Part shown: positions 42,975 through 51,799 of the stretch, in pieces | Layout: every line of letters starts with the position of its first letter | Position numbering within the stretch: position 1 is the stretch's first letter | NCBI GenBank assembly: GCA_029265255.1 | Contig: JAJUJQ010000002.1 | Location: 186,001 to 250,000, forward strand | Reading direction: 5' to 3' | DNA from: Spirochaetota bacterium | GTDB lineage: Bacteria; Spirochaetota; Spirochaetia; Treponematales; Rectinemataceae | Length of the DNA: 64,000 nucleotides | Program-made: the position numbers and the translations under genes | The notes under the pieces: model-generated | Database searches by the model: none | Seen by the model: the letters and a program-made list of their open reading frames with translations, nothing else | Told to the model about the DNA's origin: nothing

Positions 42975-43520
42975 ATGAAACGATGGTTGCTTTCTTTGAT
43001 AAATCTTATCCATATTCTGCTGATCAATCTCTCAAAAATCCTGATCATTGGAATGTTGCTCATTGTCTTTGCCAATGTCATTCTCCGCTATGTGTTCAAC
43101 AGTGGTATTCTGTGGTCAGAGGAAGTAGCGCTTCTCTTTGAAGTATGGTTCATTTTCCTGTCTCTCGGTCTGGGTGTAAAGCACAGATTGCATATGTCTA
43201 TTAGCCTGATGCAGCGAGAAGCACTCCCCTCATGGCTTAATAGAATGCTTGATATGCTCGCCGATCTCGTTTTCATGGTGGTTGGTGCAGTCATGATCGT
43301 GTATGGCATACGACTCACCCAATTTACCATGCGCTCCATCATGCCAGCTACACGCTGGCCAGCAGGCATTCTCTACATGGTGCTGCCTTTTTCCGGTGTG
43401 CTGGTAGTGATCGAATCCTTGCTGCATATCGTCGGCTGGAACATGTTCGATGAAGAAATCGACAAATACTTATCTGGTAAGGGTGGAGCGCTGAAGGACA
43501 TTTTTAGGAGCAGGCCATGA
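42975..43520 (+). CDS. dctQ: TRAP transporter small membrane subunit, DctQ family
   Basis: 181 residues from ATG 42975 (GGGGA site); an in-frame TTG further up has no site. Four membrane helices at about 12-38, 48-68, 88-110 and 125-150. The segment VILRYVFNSGILWSEEVALLFEVWFIFLS is the usual DctQ motif (NVxxRYxF...W.eE). It partners DctM; the two genes overlap by ATGA. Confidence 0.92.
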   Translation: MKRWLLSLINLIHILLINLSKILIIGMLLIVFANVILRYVFNSGILWSEEVALLFEVWFIFLSLGLGVKHRLHMSISLMQREALPSWLNRMLDMLADLVFMVVGAVMIVYGIRLTQFTMRSIMPATRWPAGILYMVLPFSGVLVVIESLLHIVGWNMFDEEIDKYLSGKGGALKDIFRSRP

Positions 43521-44821
43521 GTGATCCAACAATCGCAACGATATTATTGATGGGTGGTTTTGTGCTTCTTATGATCCTTCGCGTACCTATTACATTCTCT
43601 CTTGCCCTGGCATCGATTGGCACAGCTGCCTATCTGAAGATACCGCTCATGGCGATTGTGCAGCAGATGGTGCAGGGGGTGCGTTCTTTCTCGTTGCTGG
43701 CAATACCATTTTTCATCATTGCTGGTGAGATAATGGGGCGTGGTGGTATCGCACGGAAACTGATTGAGCTGGCAGATGTGTTGGTAGGCAGAGTCCGCGG
43801 TGGACTGGCCATGGTAAATGTAGTCGATAGCATGTTTTTTGGGGGTATTTCAGGATCTGCGGTTGCCGATGTCGCATCAACCGGGACCATTGTGATTCCA
43901 CTGATGAAACAAGCTGGGTACGATGACGATTTCTCGGTCGGCATTACAGTAACGAGTGCTACTCAAGGTATCATTATTCCTCCAAGCCATAATATGATCA
44001 TCTATTCAATAGCCGCTGGTGGTGTTTCGGTGGGTAGACTCTTCCTCGCGGGATTTGTACCCGGTGTGCTACTCGGCATTTCACTGATGATTATCTCTTA
44101 CATTCTGGCGGTCAGACGCAATTATCCACGGGGCAACAAATATACGCTAAAGCAAGCAGTGAAAATTTTCGGGAATGCCTTCCCTGGGCTTATGACCGCA
44201 GTCATCATCATGGGAGGTGTCATTTCAGGTGTGTTTACCGCAACCGAATCAGCAGCCGTTGCCGCAGTGTACGCATTTATTATCACTTTCTTTGTGTATC
44301 GCGAAATTCCGCTCAAGGAATTCAAGGGTATCCTATACAATACCCTTAAAACGCTGACAATGGTCATGGCGTTGATTGCTTCTGCTAGCGCGTTTTCCTG
44401 GCTGATGGCCTACCTGCGAATTCCTGCTAAGGCTACGGAGCTACTGCTCGGGGTGACCGATAATCGTATCCTTCTTCTGCTGCTCATCAATGTGCTGCTT
44501 CTTATCCTTGGCATGATCATGGATATGGCACCGCTTATTCTCATCGTGACGCCGATCCTCTATCCGGTTATTGTTGGCAAGCTGGGGATGTCGCCGATTC
44601 ACTTCGGCATTATGCTCATGCTCAACCTCGCGATCGGACTCTGTACCCCTCCGGTAGGTTCGGCACTCTTTGTGGGTTGCGCCGTAGGGCGTATTTCCAT
44701 CGAGCGGGCGACAAAAGCCATGCTGCCCATGTACATGGCCATGTTCATCGTGCTGATGCTCATCACATACATACCAGAAATTACCATGATTGTACCGAAT
44801 TTGATCATGCCGGGTGGATGA
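43517..44821 (+). CDS. dctM: TRAP transporter large permease subunit, DctM family
   Basis: 434 residues, usual length, with about 12 hydrophobic segments. Family motifs are LAIPFFIIAGEIMGRGGIARKLIELADVLVGRVRGGLAMVNV, FFGGISGSAVADVASTGTIVIP, GIIIPPSHNMIIYS and LNLAIGLCTPPVGSALFVGC. It forms the Na+-coupled elevator that moves the substrate delivered by DctP. Last gene of the TRAP set; a 99-base gap follows. Confidence 0.95.
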   Translation: MSDPTIATILLMGGFVLLMILRVPITFSLALASIGTAAYLKIPLMAIVQQMVQGVRSFSLLAIPFFIIAGEIMGRGGIARKLIELADVLVGRVRGGLAMVNVVDSMFFGGISGSAVADVASTGTIVIPLMKQAGYDDDFSVGITVTSATQGIIIPPSHNMIIYSIAAGGVSVGRLFLAGFVPGVLLGISLMIISYILAVRRNYPRGNKYTLKQAVKIFGNAFPGLMTAVIIMGGVISGVFTATESAAVAAVYAFIITFFVYREIPLKEFKGILYNTLKTLTMVMALIASASAFSWLMAYLRIPAKATELLLGVTDNRILLLLLINVLLLILGMIMDMAPLILIVTPILYPVIVGKLGMSPIHFGIMLMLNLAIGLCTPPVGSALFVGCAVGRISIERATKAMLPMYMAMFIVLMLITYIPEITMIVPNLIMPGG

Positions 44822-44877
44822 GTTCGGAAGTGCCGCAGGCTGACGGCTCAGCGGACGTGATCATCTAACCCGTAAAA

Positions 44878-44899
44878 CCAGCGATATTTAAGGCGCTGG
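44878..44899 (+). repeat. Inverted repeat upstream of the SDR gene
   Basis: CCAGCG, 10 bases, CGCTGG. It lies 22 bases ahead of the start codon of the SDR gene and just before its AAGGAG site, so it could be a weak hairpin or an operator. Confidence 0.4.
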
Positions 44900-44920
44900 A
44901 ATAACAAGGAGCGACATCGA

Positions 44921-45754
44921 ATGTCATTTGTAGAATCCATGTTCAGTCTTGAGGGAAGGATCGCGGTAGTAACAGGCGGAGGAGGCGCGCTGCCATCCTC
45001 TATCGCGGTTGCGCTTGCAAAGGCTGGTGCAAAGGTAGCCCTTTGGGGAAGAGGAACTCATCATCCGATGGAGGAAGCAGCCACGCAGGTCAGCGAGCAG
45101 GCCGGCATCGATCCTGCTGATGCTGACTCCCGTATCGTGGGTGTTACGGTTGATACTGGTCTTACCGAAGCATGCGAACACGCCATAGACGAAACCATCC
45201 ACGCGCTTGGTATGCCGGACATTCTGGTCAATGGCGTGGGCGGGAATATGGGCAAGAGCGCTTTTGTCGATTTCGACGAGCGTATTTTCGAAGACGTGTT
45301 GAAAATGAATCTTATGGCTGGGCTTGTTATCCCTACCCGGGCTATGGTCAGAAGATGGATTGCGGCTGGTATTCGTGGAGCGATCATCAACATGACATCC
45401 ATGACCAGCTACAAACCGCTTTCCGGTACTTGGGCTTATGGTGCGGCAAAAGCAGGTGTGCTCAATCTCACCGAAGCCCTGGCCAAAGAACTGGCGCCTC
45501 ATGGCATTCGAGTCAACGCGATCGCACCTGGCTTCTTTGTCGGCAACCAGAACCGCGCGCTGCTCTTCGATGAAAAGACCGGCGAATTGACACCGCGCGG
45601 CAAGGCCATCATCGCGCGCACACCGTTCGGGCGCTTTGGCAAGTATGAAGAAATCTGGGGCGCGGTTCTCTACCTTGCCAGCGACTCGGCTGCGGGTTTC
45701 GTGACAGGCGTCAGCATTCCCGTCGATGGTGGCTATCTGGTAGACAATATCTGA
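44921..45754 (+). CDS. SDR-family oxidoreductase, probable fructuronate reductase / mannonate dehydrogenase
   Basis: 277 residues. Rossmann motif VVTGGGGALPSSIA (a variant of TGxxxGxG), LVNGVGGN (NxxG-like), INMTSMTS (catalytic Ser) and YGAAKAG (Tyr-x-x-x-Lys), RVNAIAPGFF, and the typical C-terminal FVTGVSIPVDGGY. This subgroup resembles the SDR fructuronate reductases found in Gram-positive and Thermotoga uronate loci (UxuB/YjmF type), which turn fructuronate into mannonate with NAD(P)H. Its position between the TRAP transporter and uxaC supports that role. Confidence 0.85.
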   Translation: MSFVESMFSLEGRIAVVTGGGGALPSSIAVALAKAGAKVALWGRGTHHPMEEAATQVSEQAGIDPADADSRIVGVTVDTGLTEACEHAIDETIHALGMPDILVNGVGGNMGKSAFVDFDERIFEDVLKMNLMAGLVIPTRAMVRRWIAAGIRGAIINMTSMTSYKPLSGTWAYGAAKAGVLNLTEALAKELAPHGIRVNAIAPGFFVGNQNRALLFDEKTGELTPRGKAIIARTPFGRFGKYEEIWGAVLYLASDSAAGFVTGVSIPVDGGYLVDNI

Positions 45755-45848
45755 ACGAGCGCTGGCTGCAATTAAGGCTCCCTTAATGGCTCCGCAGGGA
45801 TGAACCATGCGAGGTAATCTGGCAGGGAGCCCCTTTTCTGGAGGATCC

Positions 45849-47336
45849 ATGAATACATTTATGGATGAGAATTTTCTTCTGCATACCGAAACCGCCAAGC
45901 ATCTGTTCTTCGATATTGCGCAACGGCAGCCGATTTTCGATTATCACTGCCATCTCTCGCCCAAGGCGATTGCGGAGGATGTACCATTTACCGATATTGC
46001 GTCGATGTGGCTGGAAGGTGACCATTACAAGTGGCGCATCATGCGCGCAAACGGCGTGCCTGAAGAGCTATGCGCAGGTAATGGCCCGTGGGACCTGAAG
46101 TTCGAAGCCTATGCCAGGGCTTTGACGCGGGCAGCTGGCAACCCCCTGTTGCATTGGTCCCATCTCGAACTTCAAAGAGTGTTTGGTATCCAGGACATCC
46201 TGAAACCGGAAAACGCGCGCCAGATCAGAGAAAGGGCCAACCGGGTTCTCGCGGAGCATCGAACAAGTCCGCGTTCTATACTAACGCGGTTCAATGTGCG
46301 AGTGCTCTGTACGACCGACGACCCAGCCGATGATTTGTGCTGGCACAGAAAAATTGCCGAAGAACAAACCCGAGGCTCGTCGTTCACCACAAAAGTCCTG
46401 CCAGCCTTCCGTCCCGACAAAGCGATGAACGCGGCTGATATTGAGGCATGGAACCGCTATATGGATACGCTGGGGGCTGCCGCCGGGCTCGATATCTCCA
46501 ATTGGGGAAGCTTGAAGGAAGCTCTTATCCGCCGCCACAGCTATTTTCATGAAATGGGCTGCCGCCTTTCCGATCACGCGCTCCTGATACCTCCTTATGC
46601 GCCTGCCTTGGATGAAACGCTCGAAACCGTTGTCGCCAAGGCCCGTATAGGCGCGTCCCTTTCTCCGCATGAACAGGAGCAGCTCGCCACGGCGGTGCTT
46701 CAGCTTGTTGCCGAACTCAACATGCGCTATGGATGGACCATGCAACTGCATATCGGCGCGTTACGCAACGTGAATCACCGTCTGTACGCCGCGTTTGGCC
46801 CCGATGTCGGTGGTGATACCATTTCGGATGCTTCCATTGTTGCACCGCTCGCCGCGTTTTTAGGTATGCTCGAAGAGAGGAATAGCCTTCCGAATACTAT
46901 TCTCTATACGCTTGATCCGACAAAACATACGGCACTGGCCGCGCTCGCGGGGAGCTTCTGTGGTACGGGAAGCGATGGTTCCGGCACGGCCGAGCTTCAC
47001 GCGCCTGAGAGCACCGCTGCGCGCTCCGCTGTCCCTGGAAAAGTGCAGCTTGGCGCGGCCTGGTGGTTCAACGATCAGAAAGATGGCATGGAGCGGCATA
47101 TGCGCGAGTATGCCTCCGTTGGGCTGCTGGGAAGCTGGGTCGGCATGCTGACCGATTCGCGCTCATTCCTGTCCTTTCCCCGACACGAATATTTCCGGCG
47201 CATTCTCTGCGACATTGTCGGCGGCTGGGTCGAGGCGGGCGAATTGCCCAATGACGCGGAATATACCGAGTCATTGGTGCGCGGCATTTGCTTTGAAAAT
47301 GCGGCATCATATTTTGGCATACCGGTGGCCACATGA
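45849..47336 (+). CDS. uxaC: Glucuronate isomerase
   Basis: 495 residues from ATG 45849, which has GGAGG 4 nt upstream; the longer frame has none. IFDYHCHLSPKAIAED (metal-binding HxH-like motif), WLEGDHYKWRIMRANGV, VLCTTDDPADDL, GWTMQLHIGALRNVN and HEYFRRILCDIVGGWVE.GE match UxaC of the amidohydrolase superfamily. It converts glucuronate to fructuronate and galacturonate to tagaturonate in the cytosol, the first step of the pathway. Ends in a shared bidirectional terminator. Confidence 0.96.
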   Translation: MNTFMDENFLLHTETAKHLFFDIAQRQPIFDYHCHLSPKAIAEDVPFTDIASMWLEGDHYKWRIMRANGVPEELCAGNGPWDLKFEAYARALTRAAGNPLLHWSHLELQRVFGIQDILKPENARQIRERANRVLAEHRTSPRSILTRFNVRVLCTTDDPADDLCWHRKIAEEQTRGSSFTTKVLPAFRPDKAMNAADIEAWNRYMDTLGAAAGLDISNWGSLKEALIRRHSYFHEMGCRLSDHALLIPPYAPALDETLETVVAKARIGASLSPHEQEQLATAVLQLVAELNMRYGWTMQLHIGALRNVNHRLYAAFGPDVGGDTISDASIVAPLAAFLGMLEERNSLPNTILYTLDPTKHTALAALAGSFCGTGSDGSGTAELHAPESTAARSAVPGKVQLGAAWWFNDQKDGMERHMREYASVGLLGSWVGMLTDSRSFLSFPRHEYFRRILCDIVGGWVEAGELPNDAEYTESLVRGICFENAASYFGIPVAT

Positions 47337-47373
47337 ACTTCGATTAGGCAGAAGGCCACATAGGTGGTGCATG

Positions 47374-47410
47374 GAAAAGGGCGCCCGCCGGGGGCGCCCT
47401 TTCTTATTTT
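47374..47410. terminator. Bidirectional terminator between uxaC and ugpE
   Basis: AAAAGGGCGCCC, short loop, GGGCGCCCTTTCTTATTTTT: a perfect 8-bp GC stem with an A-run on one side and a T-rich run on the other, so it can end transcription from both converging operons. Confidence 0.88.
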
Positions 47411-48282
47411 TCTGTTTCTGTCATGCCTGCGATAAATTGCTTCTGCATCACAAGCACCACCAGAACCGGCGGCAGCATCGCGAGCAGGGTGGTCGCCATC
47501 GCGATCTGCCATTCAATCTGCACATCGGCGCCTGACATCATGCGGTTTATACCGATGAGGAGCGTATAGAATTCTGGCTTGGTCGTGATAAGCAGCGGCC
47601 ACAGGTACTGGTTCCATCCATAAATGAACTGGATGACGAACATGGCCGCGATGGGGGTGCGTGTCATCGGTACCAGAATTTCTCTGAAGAATTCCATCGG
47701 CGTTGCGCCATCGATCTGTGACGCTTCCGCGATCTCCCTCGGGATCGACATGAAAAACTGGCGGAAGAGGAACACGGCAGTCGCCGAAACGATCATGGGA
47801 AGGATAAGGCCCGCATAGGAATTGAGCATCCCAAGGTCAGAAATGACCTTGTAGGTTGGCATGATACGAACCTCAACCGGCAGCATCAGGGTTATGAAAA
47901 TACTCCAGAAGCAGAAATTGCGCAGCGGAAATTTAAAGAACACAATGGCGAAGGCAGCGAGCAGCGACACAAGAATCTTGCCAATCGAGATGCCTAGGGC
48001 CATGATGAGGGAGTTCTTCATCATGATCAGGACAGGGGTGCCCATATTTTTAGTGCCTTCGAATAGCGCCTGGCGGTAATTCTCGATGAGATGCGGTCCG
48101 ATGTTGAGCGGCATGGGCGCGGCAAGAATTTCGGCACTTGTATGCGAAGACGCGGAAAAGATGAAATATATAGGAAATACGATAATGGCGATGCCAATCC
48201 AGAGGACGAGATGCGGGAATGCCTTCCTCAGAAGCTTCATCCTATGGGCAGCGCGATTTTCTCTGTGCGTGATTGTCTGCAT
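47404..48282 (-). CDS. ugpE: Sugar / glycerol-3-phosphate ABC permease, UgpE-like
   Basis: 292 residues. ATG 48282 lies 8 nt after GGAGG; the GTG two codons earlier is only 2 nt away. Six helices and the EAA loop EIAEASQIDGATPMEFFREILVPMTRTP place it in the MalG/UgpE branch of CUT1 importers. NQYLWPLLITTKPEFYTLLIGI is the motif typical of UgpE. It pairs with the UgpA-like permease upstream. No ugpC ATPase follows, since the next gene is convergent. Confidence 0.88.
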   Translation of the reverse strand: MQTITHRENRAAHRMKLLRKAFPHLVLWIGIAIIVFPIYFIFSASSHTSAEILAAPMPLNIGPHLIENYRQALFEGTKNMGTPVLIMMKNSLIMALGISIGKILVSLLAAFAIVFFKFPLRNFCFWSIFITLMLPVEVRIMPTYKVISDLGMLNSYAGLILPMIVSATAVFLFRQFFMSIPREIAEASQIDGATPMEFFREILVPMTRTPIAAMFVIQFIYGWNQYLWPLLITTKPEFYTLLIGINRMMSGADVQIEWQIAMATTLLAMLPPVLVVLVMQKQFIAGMTETEK

Positions 48283-48298
48283 ATCCACTGCCTCCGGA

Positions 48299-49183
48299 TC
48301 AATAGGTGACTTTCCGCTCGATAAAGCGGAACTGGAATATGGTGAGAAGGATGACCATAAGCATCAGTATGACCGATTGCGCCGCTGAACTGCCTAAATC
48401 GAGATTGATCACACCATCTCTCCATACCTTGTAGACGAGAATCCCGGTCGACTTTCCTGGAGCCCCCTGGGTTATACCGTGGATAATAGGGAAGGTTTCG
48501 AAGAACCCATAGACGAGATTCATGACTAAGAGATAGAAGGTTGTCGGAGAGAGGAGGGGAAAGGTAATCTTCCAGAATCTGGTAGCCGGTTTGGCTCCAT
48601 CGATTTCCGCCGCCTCGAGCAACGTTGCCGGAACGCTCTGGAGCCCTGCGAGGAAGAACACGAAATTATAGGCAAGCTGCTTCCAGCTCGCCGAGAGCGT
48701 AAGCAGTATGAATGCCTGATCGAAGTTGAGGAGGTATTGCCAGTTCACCTTGAAGGTGTGCTTGAGGACATAGGCAATTACGCCCACATTCGGGTTGAAC
48801 ATGAACAGCCAGATAACGCCAGCAACAAGGGTGGACACCGCGTATGGCCAGATAAGCATGGTCTTGTAGAACGATGCCATCTTGATGCGCTTGTTTGCCT
48901 GTATTGCAAGGAATAGCGAAATGATCATGGCGATTGCCGTAATCGAGACGGCAAACATGACCGAAACCCGAAATGACATCCAGTAGTCAGGATCAGCCAG
49001 AAGTCTGGAATAATTCTGGAATCCCACAAAAATCATCTTTCCGCCGAAAGGGTCCTGGAGGTAGAAAGATTGCATAATGGCCTGAGCGGCCGGCCAGAAA
49101 AAGAAAATAAAGACAATCACCATCTGCGGCAGAACCAGAAGGTACGGCAGCACAGGTGCTTTGAACTCATATTGTTTTGCCAT
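48299..49183 (-). CDS. ugpA: Sugar / glycerol-3-phosphate ABC permease, UgpA-like
   Basis: 294 residues with an AGGA site. Six helices, EAA loop LLEAAEIDGAKPATRFWKITFPLLSP, and FFWPAAQAIMQSFYLQDPFGG and FVGFQNYSRLLADPDYW near the N-terminus, all in line with UgpA of the MalF-like permeases. Together with UgpE forms the inner-membrane channel for glycerol-3-phosphate or glycerophosphodiesters. A strong hairpin separates it from the binding-protein gene upstream. Confidence 0.9.
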   Translation of the reverse strand: MAKQYEFKAPVLPYLLVLPQMVIVFIFFFWPAAQAIMQSFYLQDPFGGKMIFVGFQNYSRLLADPDYWMSFRVSVMFAVSITAIAMIISLFLAIQANKRIKMASFYKTMLIWPYAVSTLVAGVIWLFMFNPNVGVIAYVLKHTFKVNWQYLLNFDQAFILLTLSASWKQLAYNFVFFLAGLQSVPATLLEAAEIDGAKPATRFWKITFPLLSPTTFYLLVMNLVYGFFETFPIIHGITQGAPGKSTGILVYKVWRDGVINLDLGSSAAQSVILMLMVILLTIFQFRFIERKVTY

Positions 49184-49261
49184 AGCGATTCCTGACGATG
49201 TACATGGTAACTATATCGCAATCAGGCGGAACTCTTCCAGTCCCGCGAAAAACTTGTATCG

Positions 49262-49293
49262 TAAAAAAGGCCGCCGACCGGCGGCCTTTTTCT
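49262..49293. terminator. Hairpin terminator between ugpB and ugpA
   Basis: AAAAAAGGCCGCC-GACC-GGCGGCCTTTTT: 8-bp stem with T-run on both strands. Located 20 bases after the ugpB stop, it should reduce read-through into the permease genes and so keep binding protein in excess. Confidence 0.9.
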
Positions 49294-49311
49294 TGACATC
49301 GAGCAAAGGTA

Positions 49312-50613
49312 TTACTTGTAGAGTTTTTCGAATTCGCGCAGGGTCTTGTTGCCGTCACGGACCATCTTGTCGAGTCCATCCTTCACGCTAATCTTGCCCG
49401 CAAGGATCTCTTCCCAGGTCTGGTCTTCGATTTCGCGGATGATGTTGAAATTGCCGAAGCGGATACCCATGGAGTTCTGGGTGGGCTTCTTGTTCAGCAG
49501 CTGATTGATGGCGACTTCAAGACCGGGATTGTCTTTGTAGTATCCCTGGGACTTGGTCAGCTCATAAGCGGCATTCGTGATGGGCAGATAGCCTGTGTTC
49601 TGGTGCCAGAATGCCTGGATTTCCGGCTTCGAGATGAATGCAAAGAATTCTGCTACAGCCTTGTATTCATCTTTCGACTTGCCGTTGAATACCCAAAGCG
49701 ATGCGCCGCCGATGATGGAGTTCTGCGGTGCGCCGGGCACATCAGGATAGTAGGGCAGCCGTGCGACGCCGAATTCAAATTTGCAGTTGGCCTTCATGTT
49801 TCCATAGCCGCCAATGGATTCGAAATGCAGGCCTACACGGCCGGAGGTGAAGAGCGGGTTGGCCTTGTTTTCGCGGCCGCCGTAGATGAATACGCCGGTT
49901 TTCGAAAGATCGTACATGTTCTGGAAGTGGCGGATGACGATCGGGTTATTGAATACGAGCTGGGTATCGAGACCTTCGAAGCCGTTGCTGCGGGTTCCGA
50001 AGGGGATGTTGTGCCACGCGGAGAAGTTCTCGAGTTGGATCCAGCTGATCCAGTTGGTGGTGAATCCACCTTCCATGCCTGAGGCTTTCAGCTTCTTCGC
50101 GGCTTCGAAGAATTCAGGCCAGGTAACAGGCGGCTTTTCGGGATCGAGTCCCGCCTTGCGGAAGGCTTCCTTATTGTAATACATGACGGCGGTCGAGCTG
50201 TTGAACGGCATGGACAGCATCTTGCCGTCGGAGGTCGAGTAATAGGACTTGATGGTCGGGATGTACATGTTCGGATCCCACTTCTCGCCGAATTCCGCCA
50301 TGAGCTGGTAAACCGGCTTGATCGCGTTCTTGGCGGCCATCATGGTGGCGGTACCGACTTCGTATACCTGGATGATTGCAGGCGGCTGTCCCGCTCTGAA
50401 CGCAGCGATGCCGGCGTTCATGGTATCGCTGTAGGAGCCTTTGTATACGGGGACGACTTTATACTGGTTCTGTGTTGCGTTGAATTTGTCGGCGATGGCC
50501 TGGACCATTTCGCCATTCTTGCCGGTCATGGCATGCCAGAACTCGATGGTCGTCTGCGCGTAGGCACCGACGGCGAGCAGCAGCACTGCCAGTACCAGAA
50601 TCAATCGTTTCAT
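49312..50613 (-). CDS. ugpB: Glycerol-3-phosphate-type binding protein, UgpB-like
   Basis: 433 residues. Of two adjacent ATG codons the second (50613) is 7 nt after GGAGG and is preferred. Signal peptide MKRLILVLAVLLLAVGAYA, then TTIEFWHAMTGKNGEMVQAIADKFNATQ, PFNSSTAVMYYNKEAFRKAGLDP, and the C-terminal GYYKDNPGLEVAINQLLNKKPTQNSMGIRFG, which is the pattern of UgpB. UgpB binds glycerol-3-phosphate and glycerophosphodiesters in the periplasm. The phosphodiesterase gene directly upstream fits this substrate. Confidence 0.9.
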   Translation of the reverse strand: MKRLILVLAVLLLAVGAYAQTTIEFWHAMTGKNGEMVQAIADKFNATQNQYKVVPVYKGSYSDTMNAGIAAFRAGQPPAIIQVYEVGTATMMAAKNAIKPVYQLMAEFGEKWDPNMYIPTIKSYYSTSDGKMLSMPFNSSTAVMYYNKEAFRKAGLDPEKPPVTWPEFFEAAKKLKASGMEGGFTTNWISWIQLENFSAWHNIPFGTRSNGFEGLDTQLVFNNPIVIRHFQNMYDLSKTGVFIYGGRENKANPLFTSGRVGLHFESIGGYGNMKANCKFEFGVARLPYYPDVPGAPQNSIIGGASLWVFNGKSKDEYKAVAEFFAFISKPEIQAFWHQNTGYLPITNAAYELTKSQGYYKDNPGLEVAINQLLNKKPTQNSMGIRFGNFNIIREIEDQTWEEILAGKISVKDGLDKMVRDGNKTLREFEKLYK

Positions 50614-50673
50614 CATTACGCCTCCATCCTAATTATTTGTCTGCCGGAAAAACTCCGGGCACATTACAGGTAT

Positions 50674-50702
50674 AGTGTACATCCGCTTCATGAGCGGCGC
50701 AA
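50674..50702 (-). promoter_or_regulatory. Promoter and operator-like palindrome of ugpB
   Basis: On the minus strand TTGCGC, 17 bases, TACACT. The spacer contains the inverted repeat CCGCT-TCATG-AGCGG (50683-50697), which would place a bound repressor between the two promoter boxes. A second inverted repeat CCGGA-N5-TCCGG lies at 50644-50658 in the leader. Confidence 0.5.
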
Positions 50703-50723
50703 TAGAAAGTTGCAACTTTTTCG

Positions 50724-51704
50724 TTAGCGGTAAGACCGGACCAGCTTCAGCGCCTCATCTGGGAAGTCGGAGATAAGACCGGTTACACCCCATTCCAGCA
50801 GTTTTTTCATGTCGGCGGGGAGGTTGACGGTCCATGGCAGGACTCCAAAACCCGCTGCTCTCACGGCCTTGACCGTTGCGGCATCGAGATACTTGTGGTT
50901 TGGGTTCAGGGCTGCCGCACCGAGATCCCGCAAGAGCGCCACAGGGTCAGGTACTGGTTTGTCGATGAGCGCGGCCACCGCGATTTCAGGCGCTGCTTCC
51001 TTCATCCGCTTGAGATACGCATGATTGAATGAGGAAACGAGTACACGCCCGCTCATTCCGAGTTCGTGGATCAAATCGGCAGTCCGTTCGACAATCCATG
51101 CGTCGCACGCCTGGCCGGTCGCGTCTTTTATTTCGATATTGACTCTCCAGTCAAGGTTCTTCGTAAGCTCCAGGGCTTCCCTGAGGGTTGGAATACGGAG
51201 CCCCGCAAAGCGTTTCACTATTTCCTGCGAGACTATGCCCGCGCGGATCTGGCCGAAAGGATCGGCAATACCATACCAGCTGCCTGCGTCAAGCGATTTG
51301 AGTTCTTCTAGAGTAAAATCGTATACTTTCCACGGCTTGCGATCCGGATAGCGAGACGCCGCGTCGGTCGTCCGGACAAGCGTGTCGTCATGAAGTACGA
51401 CTAGCACGCCATCCCGGGAAGCCGCGACATCGAGTTCCCACATGTCGGCTCCCGCTTCATATCCACGCTGAGCGGCGAGAAGAGTGTTTTCGGGGGCGAT
51501 GCCCCGGAATCCCCGATGCGCGATTGCGAGAGGTCTGTTCTTCTGCATGTTTGTCTCCACCGCAATATTGGCCGGCGGCATAGAATTGCCAGGTCTGCTC
51601 GAATGATCGGCACGACCGGCCATGATGATAGCGCTAATGAGGCCGATCAGACAGAGTATGATACCTTTTCCTGTCAGCGATCTCCAGCGCGAGGTTCGTT
51701 GCAC
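50724..51704 (-). CDS. Glycerophosphodiester phosphodiesterase, membrane-anchored
   Basis: 326 residues from GTG 51704, giving an N-terminal membrane helix (GIILCLIGLISAIIMAG). The GDPD core has IAHRGFRGIAPENT (His, Arg and Glu), WELDVAASRDGVLVVLHDDTLVRTTD (metal-binding Glu and Asp, catalytic His), NIEIKD and the closing VLPWTVN and GLISDFP. It cleaves glycerophosphodiesters to glycerol-3-phosphate, the substrate of the ugp importer downstream. The GTG has no ribosome binding site but sits 6 nt after a TAGAAT box (leaderless candidate). An ATG at 51548 with a GGAG site would give a 274-residue protein without the anchor. Confidence 0.9.
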   Translation of the reverse strand: MQRTSRWRSLTGKGIILCLIGLISAIIMAGRADHSSRPGNSMPPANIAVETNMQKNRPLAIAHRGFRGIAPENTLLAAQRGYEAGADMWELDVAASRDGVLVVLHDDTLVRTTDAASRYPDRKPWKVYDFTLEELKSLDAGSWYGIADPFGQIRAGIVSQEIVKRFAGLRIPTLREALELTKNLDWRVNIEIKDATGQACDAWIVERTADLIHELGMSGRVLVSSFNHAYLKRMKEAAPEIAVAALIDKPVPDPVALLRDLGAAALNPNHKYLDAATVKAVRAAGFGVLPWTVNLPADMKKLLEWGVTGLISDFPDEALKLVRSYR

Positions 51705-51710
51705 GTGCTC

Positions 51711-51739
51711 ATTCTAGGATGTGAAGGGTATACGCGCAA
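51711..51739 (-). promoter_or_regulatory. Leaderless promoter of the phosphodiesterase gene
   Basis: On the minus strand TTGCGC, 17 bases, TAGAAT, then 6 bases to GTG. The distance fits transcription starting at the GTG itself. Confidence 0.5.
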
Positions 51740-51747
51740 GAACCAGC

Positions 51748-51777
51748 TTGAACCTGAGAGGCACCGCGGGTTAGGAT
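51748..51777 (+). promoter_or_regulatory. Candidate promoter of the Nudix gene
   Basis: TTGAAC, 18 bases, TAGGAT. The -10 box overlaps an in-frame ATG at 51776, which therefore cannot be the start codon; ATG 51800 remains. Confidence 0.45.
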
Positions 51778-51799
51778 GCCAGCCGAGAGGGGCGATACA

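Noticed and set aside
44924..45898. 324-residue open frame on the minus strand
   Set aside because: It lies antisense over the SDR gene, which has complete family motifs; the antisense product shows no recognisable domain and is explained by codon bias.
51776..51799. Earlier ATG for the Nudix gene
   Set aside because: It lies within the probable -10 box; ATG 51800 is consistent with the predicted transcription start.
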